Translations under genes and position numbers: made by a program
Shown here: piece by piece, positions 48,902 to 56,733 of the stretch
How positions within the stretch are numbered: position 1 is the first letter of the stretch
Layout of the letters: each line of letters opens with the position of its first letter
NCBI RefSeq assembly: GCF_030817075.1
Contig: NZ_JAUSYU010000001.1
Coordinates: forward strand, 1-64,000
Origin: Arthrobacter sp. V1I9
Lineage (GTDB): Bacteria; Actinomycetota; Actinomycetes; Actinomycetales; Micrococcaceae
Direction: 5' to 3'
Length of the DNA stretch: 64,000 bases
Notes under the pieces: generated by a model
The model's input: the letters and a program-made list of their open reading frames with translations, nothing else
Database searches by the model: none
What the model was told of the DNA's origin: nothing

Positions 48902-49477
48902 GTGCTCATCTCTGACCGCGATATTCGTGCCGAAATAGACTCCCAGCGGATCGTCCTGGAACCGTATGATCCTGCGATGGTCCAGCCCTCGTCGGTGGAT
49001 GTCCGGATCGACAAGTTTTTCCGTCTGTTCGACAACCACAAGTACGCGCACATCGATCCGGCGGAGGAGCAGCCTGAGCTCACCCGCCTGGTGGAAGTGG
49101 AGCAGGACGAGCCCTTTATCCTGCACCCGGGCGAGTTCGTCCTCGGGTCCACCTATGAGACCGTCACACTCCCGGACGACATCGCCGCTCGGCTGGAAGG
49201 CAAGTCTTCCCTCGGCCGCCTGGGGCTGCTGACGCACTCCACCGCGGGCTTCATCGATCCCGGCTTCTCAGGCCATGTCACCCTGGAACTCTCGAACATG
49301 GCAACGCTGCCGATCAAACTGTGGCCAGGCATGAAGATCGGCCAGCTGTGCTTCTTCCGGCTCACGTCGGCGGCCGCGTACCCCTATGGGCAGGGCGAGT
49401 ACGGCAACCGCTACCAGGGCCAGCGTGGGCCGACCGCCAGCCGCAGCCACCTGAACTTCCACCGCACATCGATCTAG
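48902..49477 (+). CDS. dcd: dCTP deaminase
   Basis: The trimeric nucleotide deaminase (191 residues) begins [23 protein letters not shown]. The catalytic region is [22 protein letters not shown], with its Glu, and [13 protein letters not shown] binds phosphate. Actinobacterial members usually convert dCTP straight to dUMP (bifunctional DCD-DUT), and the sequence here looks like that type, though I cannot prove it. GTG at 48902. It is a single gene, with its stop 20 bases from a convergent antiporter gene. Confidence 0.96.
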   Translation: MLISDRDIRAEIDSQRIVLEPYDPAMVQPSSVDVRIDKFFRLFDNHKYAHIDPAEEQPELTRLVEVEQDEPFILHPGEFVLGSTYETVTLPDDIAARLEGKSSLGRLGLLTHSTAGFIDPGFSGHVTLELSNMATLPIKLWPGMKIGQLCFFRLTSAAAYPYGQGEYGNRYQGQRGPTASRSHLNFHRTSI

Positions 49478-49497
49478 GCTTTCGCCGCAACCGCCGT

Positions 49498-50679
49498 TTA
49501 GGCTTTCGCGGCCATTCCCGCGGGCGGCAGGACGGACTTCACCAGGGGTTCCACATAGCGTGCGGCGAGCGGACCCACAACGGCCATGATCAGCACATAG
49601 GCAGTGGCCAGAGCGGCAAGTTCGGCAGGAATCGCCCCTGAGGCCAGGGCCAACCCGGCGATGACAATGGAGAATTCGCCGCGGGCTATCAGGGTGGCTC
49701 CGGCACGAAACCGGCCGGGACGTGCAATGCCAACGCGCTTTGCAGCCCAGATCCCGGTAGCCATCTTGGTGACTGCGGTGACCAGGGCGAGCACCAGCGC
49801 CCAGCCGAGCACCGGAGGAATGGACGAGGGATCCGTGTTGAGCCCGAACGCCACAAAGAAAATGGCGGCAAACAAATCCCTCAACGGTTCCAGGATGCGC
49901 GTGGCGTTGTGGGCGGTGGCGCCCGAGATGGCGATGCCGAGCATAAAGGCCCCCACCGCCGCGGATACCTGCATGGCCGAAGCCAGGCCGGCCACCAGCA
50001 GAGCAGCACCCAGGACGTTCAGCAGGAACACCTCGGAGTTCTCGCTGTGCACGGCCTTGGAGACCCGGTGGCCGTGGCGCAACGCCACCATAAGAACCAG
50101 GCTCACCACTGCCAGCGCGACACCCACGGTGGTCAGTCCCCCCAGGAAGCTCACGCCGGCGAGCACCGCAGTGAGGATGGGCAGGTAAACGGCCATCGCC
50201 AGGTCTTCAAAAACAAGGATGGACAGCACCACGGGGGTTTCGCGGTTGCCCAGCCGGCCCAGGTCCGTGATGACCTTCGCCGCGATGCCCGACGAGGAGA
50301 TGTAGGTGACCCCGCCCATCACCATCGCACCCACCCCGCCCCAGCCCAGCAGCAGCGCAAGGGCAGCGCCGGGCAGGAAGTTCAGGATGAGGTCCAGTAC
50401 GCCCGCCTGCCAGGAGCGGCGCAGCCCAGTAAAAAGCTCGGCGGCGGTATATTCCAGTCCGAGCATAAGCAGCAGCAGGATAACGCCGATTTCCCCGGAG
50501 AGGTGTGCAAACTCGTGCATACCTTCGAGCTTGACGATCCCGCCGGCCCCGAAGGCGAGCCCGCCTAAGAGATACAGCGGGATGGGCGACATTCCGATCC
50601 GTCCGGCCAGCCTTGCCAAGAGGCCAAGGCAGAACACAACGGCCCCCAGTTCGATGAGGGTCAGGGCCAGCGGGTCCAT
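49498..50679 (-). CDS. cation:proton antiporter, CPA2 (KefB/KhtU-like)
   Basis: The 393-residue membrane protein has about 11-13 helices. Characteristic segments are HEFAHLSGEIGVILLLLMLGLEYT, SSGIAAKVITDLGRLGNRETPVVLSILVFEDLAMAVYLPIL (with the Asp of the ion path) and RGEFSIVIAGLALASGAIP. It lacks the C-terminal TrkA-N domain of KefB. The separate KhtT-like protein encoded 5 bases upstream supplies the regulatory part, as in Bacillus KhtTU. It likely exports K+ (or Na+) in exchange for H+. It ends a six-gene operon that starts with sugar-type enzymes. Confidence 0.92.
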   Translation of the reverse strand: MDPLALTLIELGAVVFCLGLLARLAGRIGMSPIPLYLLGGLAFGAGGIVKLEGMHEFAHLSGEIGVILLLLMLGLEYTAAELFTGLRRSWQAGVLDLILNFLPGAALALLLGWGGVGAMVMGGVTYISSSGIAAKVITDLGRLGNRETPVVLSILVFEDLAMAVYLPILTAVLAGVSFLGGLTTVGVALAVVSLVLMVALRHGHRVSKAVHSENSEVFLLNVLGAALLVAGLASAMQVSAAVGAFMLGIAISGATAHNATRILEPLRDLFAAIFFVAFGLNTDPSSIPPVLGWALVLALVTAVTKMATGIWAAKRVGIARPGRFRAGATLIARGEFSIVIAGLALASGAIPAELAALATAYVLIMAVVGPLAARYVEPLVKSVLPPAGMAAKA

Positions 50680-50684
50680 TGCGT

Positions 50685-51167
50685 TTATCCGTTACGCAGG
50701 ATATCGGCCGCCGAGTCGAGGCCTTCCTGGGTGCCGACAGCCACCAGCAGATCGCCAGTGTGAAGGACGACGTCGGGTCCCGGCGAGGGGAGTACTTCGC
50801 CTTCGCGCATGATGGCCACAATCGAAACGCCGCAGCGGGTGCGGATGCAGGCCTTCCCCATGGGCTGGTTCTGGAACGGGGAGTCGGGTGCGATCGAGAA
50901 TTGCCGGGTGACGATGCCGGGAACATTTTTATGTTCTTCGGTCAGCTTCATGGCCAGGTGCTGGCCGCCCAGGAGGTTTCCGAGGGTTGCAGCTTCGTCA
51001 CCGGTTAAGGGGATTGAGGCCTGGCAGGTATCGGGATCATCCCAGGTGGACACGATAAGTTCCGTCTGGCCTTCCCGCAGCTCCACGACGCCGATACGGC
51101 GGCCGGATGCTGTCATAAAATCCTTCCTCCGGCCGAGGCCCGGAAGGTCCGTCTCATCCACGTTCAT
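50685..51167 (-). CDS. KhtT-like regulatory subunit of the cation antiporter
   Basis: The 160-residue cytoplasmic protein has an N-terminal domain beginning VDETDLPGLGRRKDFMTASGRRIGVVEL and a C-terminal RCK_C (TrkA-C) domain with GVSIVAIMREGEVLPSPGPDVVLHTGDLLVAVG, which usually binds a nucleotide or ligand. In KhtT this domain senses methylglyoxal stress and c-di-AMP through the antiporter. Its ATG overlaps the stop of the LacI-family gene by 4 bases (ATGA), so both are translated from the same message. Confidence 0.9.
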   Translation of the reverse strand: MNVDETDLPGLGRRKDFMTASGRRIGVVELREGQTELIVSTWDDPDTCQASIPLTGDEAATLGNLLGGQHLAMKLTEEHKNVPGIVTRQFSIAPDSPFQNQPMGKACIRTRCGVSIVAIMREGEVLPSPGPDVVLHTGDLLVAVGTQEGLDSAADILRNG

Positions 51168-52222
51168 GGCTTAAGCCTAGTATGCCTCCGCCCACTTGGG
51201 GCGGGCCCTGAGGATTCCCGCAGGACCAGCCGCATCGCGGTGGGGCCGGGCTCCTGGGGAGCCGGGGCATCAGGGTCGAGGGCTGCGAGCAGCTGGTGCA
51301 TGGTGCTGCTTCCCTGGGCCTCCAGGTCCATCTGCACGGTGGTCAGCGAGGGCACCAGGAAGGCGGACTCCGGGTGGTCGTCCCACCCCACCACGCTGAC
51401 GTCCGCCGGCACGCTAAGGCCAAGGTCGTGCAGCGCGCGCAGGGCGCCGATGGCCAGTTGGTCGTTGGCGGCGAAGATGGCGGTGATGGAGGTGTCGGCC
51501 ATCAGGCCCCTGGCTGCCTTGTAACCGGAGGCGGAGCTCCAGTCAGCGTCGGCCACGCCACTGTCCTCGATGCCTGCCTGGCTGATGGCCTGCCGGTAAA
51601 CGGCCAGGCGGTTGCGCGCAGCAGGCCACTCCTGCGGACCGGCGATATGGGCAATCCGCCGGTGCCCCAGGCCGGCGAGGTGCGCCACGATGGCCTGAGC
51701 TGCGGAACCGTCAGAGATCCGGCCCTGGCCGCGCATCCTGTCGTCGTACTCCCCGGCAACCACCACGGGGATGCGTTCCTGTGCCTGCAGGAGGTCGCTG
51801 CCCGAAATCGGCACAAAGGACAGGGCACCGGCGAAGTGGCCGCCGTCGAGGATCCGCCGGAGCCCCGCTGTCCGTTCCGGCCCCGTTCCTTCAAGGGCCA
51901 CGACGTCGAGCTGGTAGCCGGCAGCGTGGGCGGTGGCGGCGGCGCCGTTGAGCATCCGGGACGGGAAGTATGGCGAGGCGCCGGGCACCAGGGCCAGGAG
52001 CCGGTGTGTGGCCTTGGTCCGCAGCGAACGCGCAGTGAGGTTGGGCGAGTACCTCAGCTCCGCCATGGCCTGCTCCACCTTCTCGGCGGTGGCTGCCCTC
52101 AGCTTGGAGCGGTCTGCCATGTACCGGGAGACCGTTTGGTGCGAAACACCGGCGAGCCGGGCCACCTCATAGATGGTGGCGGCGCGCGCGGGTTGCCGGG
52201 ATCCGGCGGGGGTTTGCGTCAC
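51164..52222 (-). CDS. LacI-family transcriptional regulator
   Basis: The 352-residue regulator has the LacI helix-turn-helix TIYEVARLAGVSHQTVSRYMADRSKLRAATAEKVEQAMAEL (about residues 16-56) and the two-lobe sugar-binding domain. The latter includes FAANDQLAIGALRALHDLGLSVPADVSVVGWDD, the standard ligand region. It is probably autoregulated, since the operon starts with an operator-like dyad at 55080-55093. GTG at 52222 overlaps the cupin stop by 4 bases, and its own stop overlaps the khtT-like start by 4 bases. Confidence 0.93.
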   Translation of the reverse strand: MTQTPAGSRQPARAATIYEVARLAGVSHQTVSRYMADRSKLRAATAEKVEQAMAELRYSPNLTARSLRTKATHRLLALVPGASPYFPSRMLNGAAATAHAAGYQLDVVALEGTGPERTAGLRRILDGGHFAGALSFVPISGSDLLQAQERIPVVVAGEYDDRMRGQGRISDGSAAQAIVAHLAGLGHRRIAHIAGPQEWPAARNRLAVYRQAISQAGIEDSGVADADWSSASGYKAARGLMADTSITAIFAANDQLAIGALRALHDLGLSVPADVSVVGWDDHPESAFLVPSLTTVQMDLEAQGSSTMHQLLAALDPDAPAPQEPGPTAMRLVLRESSGPAPSGRRHTRLKP

Positions 52223-52962
52223 AGCCTCGAATCATCCCACGTGGTCAGGCGCCCGCACATTCCGTAGCCTTCACCCGCCCGCTGCCGGGCCTGGAACACT
52301 GCAGCTCCCGCCATGGAGGCGGGCGAGCCGTCCTCCAGCTCCTGCAGGGCCTGTCCGGTTGCAGCCGCCTGGCTGCGGACACTTGCCGCCCAGATTTCCT
52401 TCCAACGCTCCACCTTTGGCCGGACCAGCGCCGCCGCGAGGCGATGGAACTCTGCAAGGGCCTCCGGTCCGCTGCGAAGGACCGATTGATGCAGCTCGGC
52501 GTATCCTTCCAGGGCCAGGTCCCGCCGCCGGCGTGCAGCAGCAGCAACTGATTGGTCCGAACCGGAGGGAAGGGCGGCGTGCTCCGCATAAAGGTCCGGG
52601 TCCTGCAGGATGTGCCGTGGGAAGGTCAGCACGGAATCCCCCGCTTCGGGCAGGCCTGCATTGGCCATGATCACGTTGAGCGTGAGCCCATCCGTATTGA
52701 CCAGGCGGTGCACTGTGCCTGGACTGAACCACAACAGCGATCCGGCGGCGAGGTCGTGTTCCGCGGTGCCGTCCATCGCGATGGTGTGGACCTGGCCGGC
52801 GCCGGCGGTTACGAGGTAGGCCTCCGTGGAAACGGTATGCAGGTGCGGTGAGCCGCCGCAACGACCGTCGGCAGCCTCCCAGTCGTAGACGCGCAGGCCA
52901 GTCACGGCAGTGCCCCCGGGAAACCCTGGGGCCTGGGGCATTGTGCCGCGTGGGCCCTTCAT
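52219..52962 (-). CDS. cupin-domain protein
   Basis: The 247-residue protein has an N-terminal cupin barrel (about residues 25-105): SPHLHTVSTEAYLVTAGAGQVHTI holds the His/Glu metal ligands, and LLWFSPGTVHRLVNTDG is the second motif. A helical C-terminal part (QSVAAAARRRRDLALEGYAELHQSVL) follows. Sugar-acid or sugar-isomerase cupins are often found in such operons, but no specific activity is assigned. Both ends overlap neighbours by 4 bases. Confidence 0.85.
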   Translation of the reverse strand: MKGPRGTMPQAPGFPGGTAVTGLRVYDWEAADGRCGGSPHLHTVSTEAYLVTAGAGQVHTIAMDGTAEHDLAAGSLLWFSPGTVHRLVNTDGLTLNVIMANAGLPEAGDSVLTFPRHILQDPDLYAEHAALPSGSDQSVAAAARRRRDLALEGYAELHQSVLRSGPEALAEFHRLAAALVRPKVERWKEIWAASVRSQAAATGQALQELEDGSPASMAGAAVFQARQRAGEGYGMCGRLTTWDDSRL

Positions 52963-53927
52963 CGTCCTGCCCGGGACGCAGCCCCACCCGTCAGGACACC
53001 GCGGGCGGCAGTGGCCAGTGCTTCAGCCCGGGCGGCGTCCGATTCGCCGTCCGCGATGACAACCCCGTACCGGTAGCGCAAGGTGGAACCTGCCTCGAAC
53101 AAAACTTCCTGGCTGAAGAATGGCGCCGGACCCATGCAGGCGAAGGGCTCGGAGCGGGCAAACCACTCGGGCTGGGGGCGGTCGCTGTGGGGGTCGTCCA
53201 CCATTACAACGGTGGAGAAGCGGCAGGTTTCATCGTGCTGGCCCACGAAGGAAAGACAAGGCGCACGCTGGCCGCGCAGCTCTTCACCGGTCGCCCCGCC
53301 GGGTCCAATGATCGCTCCGCCGGCAAAGGACCGCGGTCCGCGCCAGAACAGCCCGCCGTACCCGGCGTTGTCCCGTCCCTCGGTGGTGGGCGAGCCGATG
53401 TGGATGTCCGCCCCGGAAACGTTGGTCATGGCTGAGTCGAAGACCAGGGTGTAGCTGGTGTCTTCGCCCGGCACTACCTGGAAGGACCGTTCCTCCTCAA
53501 CCACGAGGGACCCCGACTGCGTGATCCACTGCAGCGAATGGGCGAAACTGAACGTGCCGGCGTCGTCCGCTGCCTGGTGCACCCCGCCGTGCCGCATGGC
53601 ACCGTTGTTGGGCAGCCATTGGTAATCGTGGCCGCGGCGGTAGCTGGGACCGCCCCAGAAGTTGTCCGGCCCCAGGTGCGGCAGCGACCAGGCGATCCCC
53701 TTGTGCCAGACGTGGTCATGCGGGCGGTAGGCGCTCACGAGGTCGCCGGTCCGGGTCCGGACCGGATGGAAGTAGGGCCGGGGCGATTCCACTTGGGGAT
53801 CGTCGGCGGCGTAGGTGTACGTCAGGACGGGCACGCCGTCGAGGGATACAGCGACTGCGGCGCCGTCGTCGAACCAGCTGAAGGGGCTGGTGGAGGTGGC
53901 GGAGGAGGTGGGGGTGGCGGTGCTCAT
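52959..53927 (-). CDS. DUF6807 / PmoA-family protein
   Basis: The 322-residue protein belongs to the family formerly called methane oxygenase PmoA (now DUF6807), which is unrelated to methane monooxygenase. Seen here are SYRPHDHVWHKGIAWSLPHLGPDNFWGGPSY, NNGAMRHGGVHQ and GSPTTEGRDNAGYGGLFWRGPRSF, the family signatures. Members recur in operons with Gfo/Idh/MocA dehydrogenases and LacI regulators, where a carbohydrate or inositol-like substrate is suspected. No reaction is established. Both ends overlap neighbours by 4 bases. The N-terminus (STATPTSSATSTS) is low complexity. Confidence 0.88.
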   Translation of the reverse strand: MSTATPTSSATSTSPFSWFDDGAAVAVSLDGVPVLTYTYAADDPQVESPRPYFHPVRTRTGDLVSAYRPHDHVWHKGIAWSLPHLGPDNFWGGPSYRRGHDYQWLPNNGAMRHGGVHQAADDAGTFSFAHSLQWITQSGSLVVEEERSFQVVPGEDTSYTLVFDSAMTNVSGADIHIGSPTTEGRDNAGYGGLFWRGPRSFAGGAIIGPGGATGEELRGQRAPCLSFVGQHDETCRFSTVVMVDDPHSDRPQPEWFARSEPFACMGPAPFFSQEVLFEAGSTLRYRYGVVIADGESDAARAEALATAARGVLTGGAASRAGR

Positions 53928-55024
53928 GCGTTGCTCTTTTCGAGTTTCCAGGGTTCCAGCCGGCCGTCGGCACGGTCGAAGAACGGGTGTCCTTCATTGA
54001 TCTCGCCGCCGCGGACGGTCTTGCCGGTGATGGCGGACGCATAGATCGCGGCGGCGAGTTCCATGGTGGGGTAGGCCTCGGCGAGGGTAACCGGCGGGAC
54101 GGCACCCGAGCTGATGGCTTCGATGATCTCCGCGTACTGGGCAGGATGCCCGCTGGGTGCGGCGGCCGATCCGTCTGCCCAGAGGCCCGCGAGGTGCTCC
54201 TGGCCCGGTGCCGGGGTGAAGCGCCAGTGGGAGTCGTCGTAGCCGTAGAGATGCTCAAGTTCCACCGTGGCGTTTTCGTAGTCGAACCGGAGCTGGGAGG
54301 TTTCCCGCGGCGAAATGACCGAATTGATCACGGTACTCAGGGCGCCGGACTCGAAACGCACGATTGCGGTGGAGACGTCCTCGGTTTCCGTGCGGCGCGC
54401 CAGCCTCCCGGCGAAGGCGGTGACTTCCTGCCACGGGCCCCAGAGGTGGAGCAGCAGGTCGAACTGGTGGATGCCGTGGCCCATGGTGGGACCGCCGCCT
54501 TCAACGTCCCACAGGCCGCGCCACGGAACATCGAAATACTCCTGGGTGCGGAACCAGAGGGTGTTGCAGAAGCCGGTGAGTGCACTGCCCAGGACTCCGG
54601 ACTCCTGCAGGGCCGCCAGCTTCCGGGCGCCGCTGCCGAAGCGGTGCTGGAAAACGCAGCTGACGTGCTTTCCCGATGCGCGCTCCGCCTCCTGCAGTTC
54701 CCGCATCTGCCGCAGTGAGAGCGCCGGAGGCTTTTCCAGTACCACGTTCAGGCCAAGGGAGAGCGCCTCGAGGGCAAGGGAAGCATGCGACGACGGCGGC
54801 GTGCACACTGCGACGACGTCCAGGCCCGCCTCTGCAGCCGCGGCCAGGCTTGGCGCCGTACGGGCGAAGCCCGTCTTCGCCGCAAACGCTGCCGCGCGGT
54901 CTGCGTCAATGTCCACGGCGACGACGAGCTCTGCGCCCGAAAGTTCGAGGGCTTCTGCATGGGCGTGGGCTATGCCGCCCGTACCGATGATGCCGGCGCG
55001 CGGGCGGTGTGGGACCTGCTCCAT
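53924..55024 (-). CDS. Gfo/Idh/MocA-family NAD(P)-dependent oxidoreductase
   Basis: The dehydrogenase has about 366 residues. Its Rossmann fold begins AGIIGTGGIAHAHAEAL, the catalytic VLEKPPALSLRQMRELQEA carries the EKP motif, and a C-terminal alpha/beta domain follows. ATG at 55024 (MEQVPHRPRAG) follows GAGGAGCACCATCC and is preferred to an open frame from 55288 that runs across the promoter. It would oxidise a sugar or polyol derivative. It is the first gene of the operon with the DUF6807, cupin, LacI, KhtT-like and antiporter genes. Its promoter region contains a LacI-type dyad at 55080-55093. Confidence 0.93.
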   Translation of the reverse strand: MEQVPHRPRAGIIGTGGIAHAHAEALELSGAELVVAVDIDADRAAAFAAKTGFARTAPSLAAAAEAGLDVVAVCTPPSSHASLALEALSLGLNVVLEKPPALSLRQMRELQEAERASGKHVSCVFQHRFGSGARKLAALQESGVLGSALTGFCNTLWFRTQEYFDVPWRGLWDVEGGGPTMGHGIHQFDLLLHLWGPWQEVTAFAGRLARRTETEDVSTAIVRFESGALSTVINSVISPRETSQLRFDYENATVELEHLYGYDDSHWRFTPAPGQEHLAGLWADGSAAAPSGHPAQYAEIIEAISSGAVPPVTLAEAYPTMELAAAIYASAITGKTVRGGEINEGHPFFDRADGRLEPWKLEKSNA

Positions 55025-55079
55025 GGATGGTGCTCCTCGTTCGTCTTTGAAAGGATTCAAATGCTGACCATCAATATTA

Positions 55080-55093
55080 TGTGATCGATAACA
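55080..55093. promoter_or_regulatory. putative LacI-family operator
   Basis: TGTGATCGATAACA is a near-perfect 14-bp dyad (12 of 14 positions symmetrical) centred on ATCGAT. It lies about 55 bases before the Gfo/Idh/MocA start. LacI-type regulators bind such central-CG palindromes. The candidate binder is the LacI protein of the same operon. Confidence 0.65.
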
Positions 55094-55134
55094 GGAGAGG
55101 TCAACAGCTGCTGGCATAAAATACCTGCGGAAAG

Positions 55135-56538
55135 TCAGGCTGCGGGAACCACCGCGATGGGGGCCTTGTCCGGTGACTTCACCGGCAGCAGTACCAGGAG
55201 CCCGGCCAGGAGCACCACCATGATTCCCAGGATGCCCCAGCGCTGGGCCTCGCCCGGCGCCACCAGCGGGGTGGCCAGGGTGATGCAAAGGGTGAAGAGC
55301 GCCGGCGCCAGGAAGCTGACGGCCCTGCCAGTGGTGGCATAGAGCCCAAAGAGTTCGCCCGATTCACCGTGCGGGGCAAGGCGGGCCAGGTATGCCCGGG
55401 ACGAGGACTGGGCAGGCCCCACAAAAAGGCAGAGGAACAGCCCGAAGACCCAGAACGTTGTGCTGCCGGGCCATGACATGCCGAAGAAGACGTAATTGCC
55501 GTTGCCCAGGACCAGGATGACGGTGCCGGCGATCAGCAGGCCCACCAGGGCCCCGATGATCACTGCCTTGGGCCCGATTTTGTCGTCAAGGAAACCGCCG
55601 ATGATAGCGCCCACGGCAGCCACCACATTCCCGAAGATCGCGAAGAAGATGACCTGGGACAGTTCGAAACCGAAGGTGCCTGCGGCGATGATTCCGCCGA
55701 AAGTGAAGACAGCTGCAAGGCCGTCGCGGAAGACCGCGCTCGCCAGCAGGAAGTAGATGGTGTGCGGACTGGTGGCATAGATAGCCTTGATCCGGCGGAT
55801 CAGCAGCCCGTAGCTGGCCACGATTCCCAGCCTGTGGGCTTGCGGGGCCTTGGGCAGTTCGGGGACGGCGAACAGCACTGGCAGGGCGAAGACGAAGAAC
55901 CATAGGGCGGAGAAAACCGCCACGAGCCGGATGTTCAGGCTGTCCTCCGTGGATGCCCCGAACCACGCGAAGCTGGGCTGGACGAACAGCTGCAGGACGA
56001 TCAGCAGCGCGACGATGCCGCCCAGGTATCCCGCACCCCAGCCGAGTCCGCTGACCTTCCCGATGTTCCGCGGGGTTGAGACCTGGGCCAGCATGGCGTT
56101 GTAGTTCACGCCTGCGAACTCGAAGAACACGTTGCCCAGGGCGATCAGGGACACCCCGAGCAGGAGGAACTCGGGCCGGGGAAACACAAAGAAGCACAGC
56201 GCAGTAAGGATGGCGACGGCGGCTGTGTTGACTCCCAGCCACAGCTTGCGGCGTCCCCCGGCGTCCGAACGTTGCCCGGTGACCGGAGCCAGCAGCGCAA
56301 TGGCGATGCCGGCAACGGCCAGCGCCCCGCCCAAAACCGCCGATGCCTGGTCTTCCCCGCCAAAGGCGTTGGAGGTGAGGTACACGGTGAACACGAACGT
56401 GGTCATCACGGCGTTGAAGGCTGCCGATCCCCAGTCCCAGGACGCCCAGGCGAGGACCCTGCCCTTGCTGGTGGCCTGATTCCCGGATTCAAGTTCCGAG
56501 GACGGGTGCGTGGCCCCGGGAGCGCTGGCGCTGTTCAT
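55135..56538 (-). CDS. UMF1/Atg22-type MFS transporter
   Basis: The membrane protein has about 467 residues and 12 or more helices. The start region VLAWASWDWGSAAFNAVMTTFVFTVYLTSNAFG and ALGNVFFEFAGVNYNAMLAQVSTPRNIGKVSGLGWGAGYLGGI are typical of the UMF1 (unknown major facilitator) family, distant relatives of yeast Atg22. The substrate is unknown. No ribosome site is visible before ATG at 56538. A second ATG 9 bases upstream (56547) lies inside a 16-bp palindrome, so a leaderless message repressed from this site is possible. It faces away from the Mrp operon. Confidence 0.87.
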   Translation of the reverse strand: MNSASAPGATHPSSELESGNQATSKGRVLAWASWDWGSAAFNAVMTTFVFTVYLTSNAFGGEDQASAVLGGALAVAGIAIALLAPVTGQRSDAGGRRKLWLGVNTAAVAILTALCFFVFPRPEFLLLGVSLIALGNVFFEFAGVNYNAMLAQVSTPRNIGKVSGLGWGAGYLGGIVALLIVLQLFVQPSFAWFGASTEDSLNIRLVAVFSALWFFVFALPVLFAVPELPKAPQAHRLGIVASYGLLIRRIKAIYATSPHTIYFLLASAVFRDGLAAVFTFGGIIAAGTFGFELSQVIFFAIFGNVVAAVGAIIGGFLDDKIGPKAVIIGALVGLLIAGTVILVLGNGNYVFFGMSWPGSTTFWVFGLFLCLFVGPAQSSSRAYLARLAPHGESGELFGLYATTGRAVSFLAPALFTLCITLATPLVAPGEAQRWGILGIMVVLLAGLLVLLPVKSPDKAPIAVVPAA

Positions 56539-56552
56539 ACGATGCATCGTAT
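56537..56552. promoter_or_regulatory. perfect 16-bp palindrome over the MFS start
   Basis: ATACGATGCATCGTAT is its own reverse complement. It overlaps the first two bases of the start codon of the minus-strand MFS gene. A dimeric regulator bound here would block initiation or transcription. It is not seen elsewhere in the window at a glance. Confidence 0.6.
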
Positions 56553-56733
56553 CCGCCCGTGGCGAACAGGCGGCGGACCCGAATCCCGTGACGGCGGGGA
56601 ATGTGGCCGGAGGATACAACACGTACGGGGGAAGCGGCAGCAGCGCCTTGATAAACTGGGCCTTCCCGAACCTTACGAATGACCGCCTGCCCTAACTTTT
56701 GACAATCGAATCCCTGACGTTGCGGAGAAAACA

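Noticed and set aside
49475..49512. AGGCTTTCGC repeated around the dcd and antiporter stops as an attachment site
   Set aside because: The repeat is only about 10 bases, 23 bases apart, with no integrase or mobile gene. Chance or a small duplication explains it.
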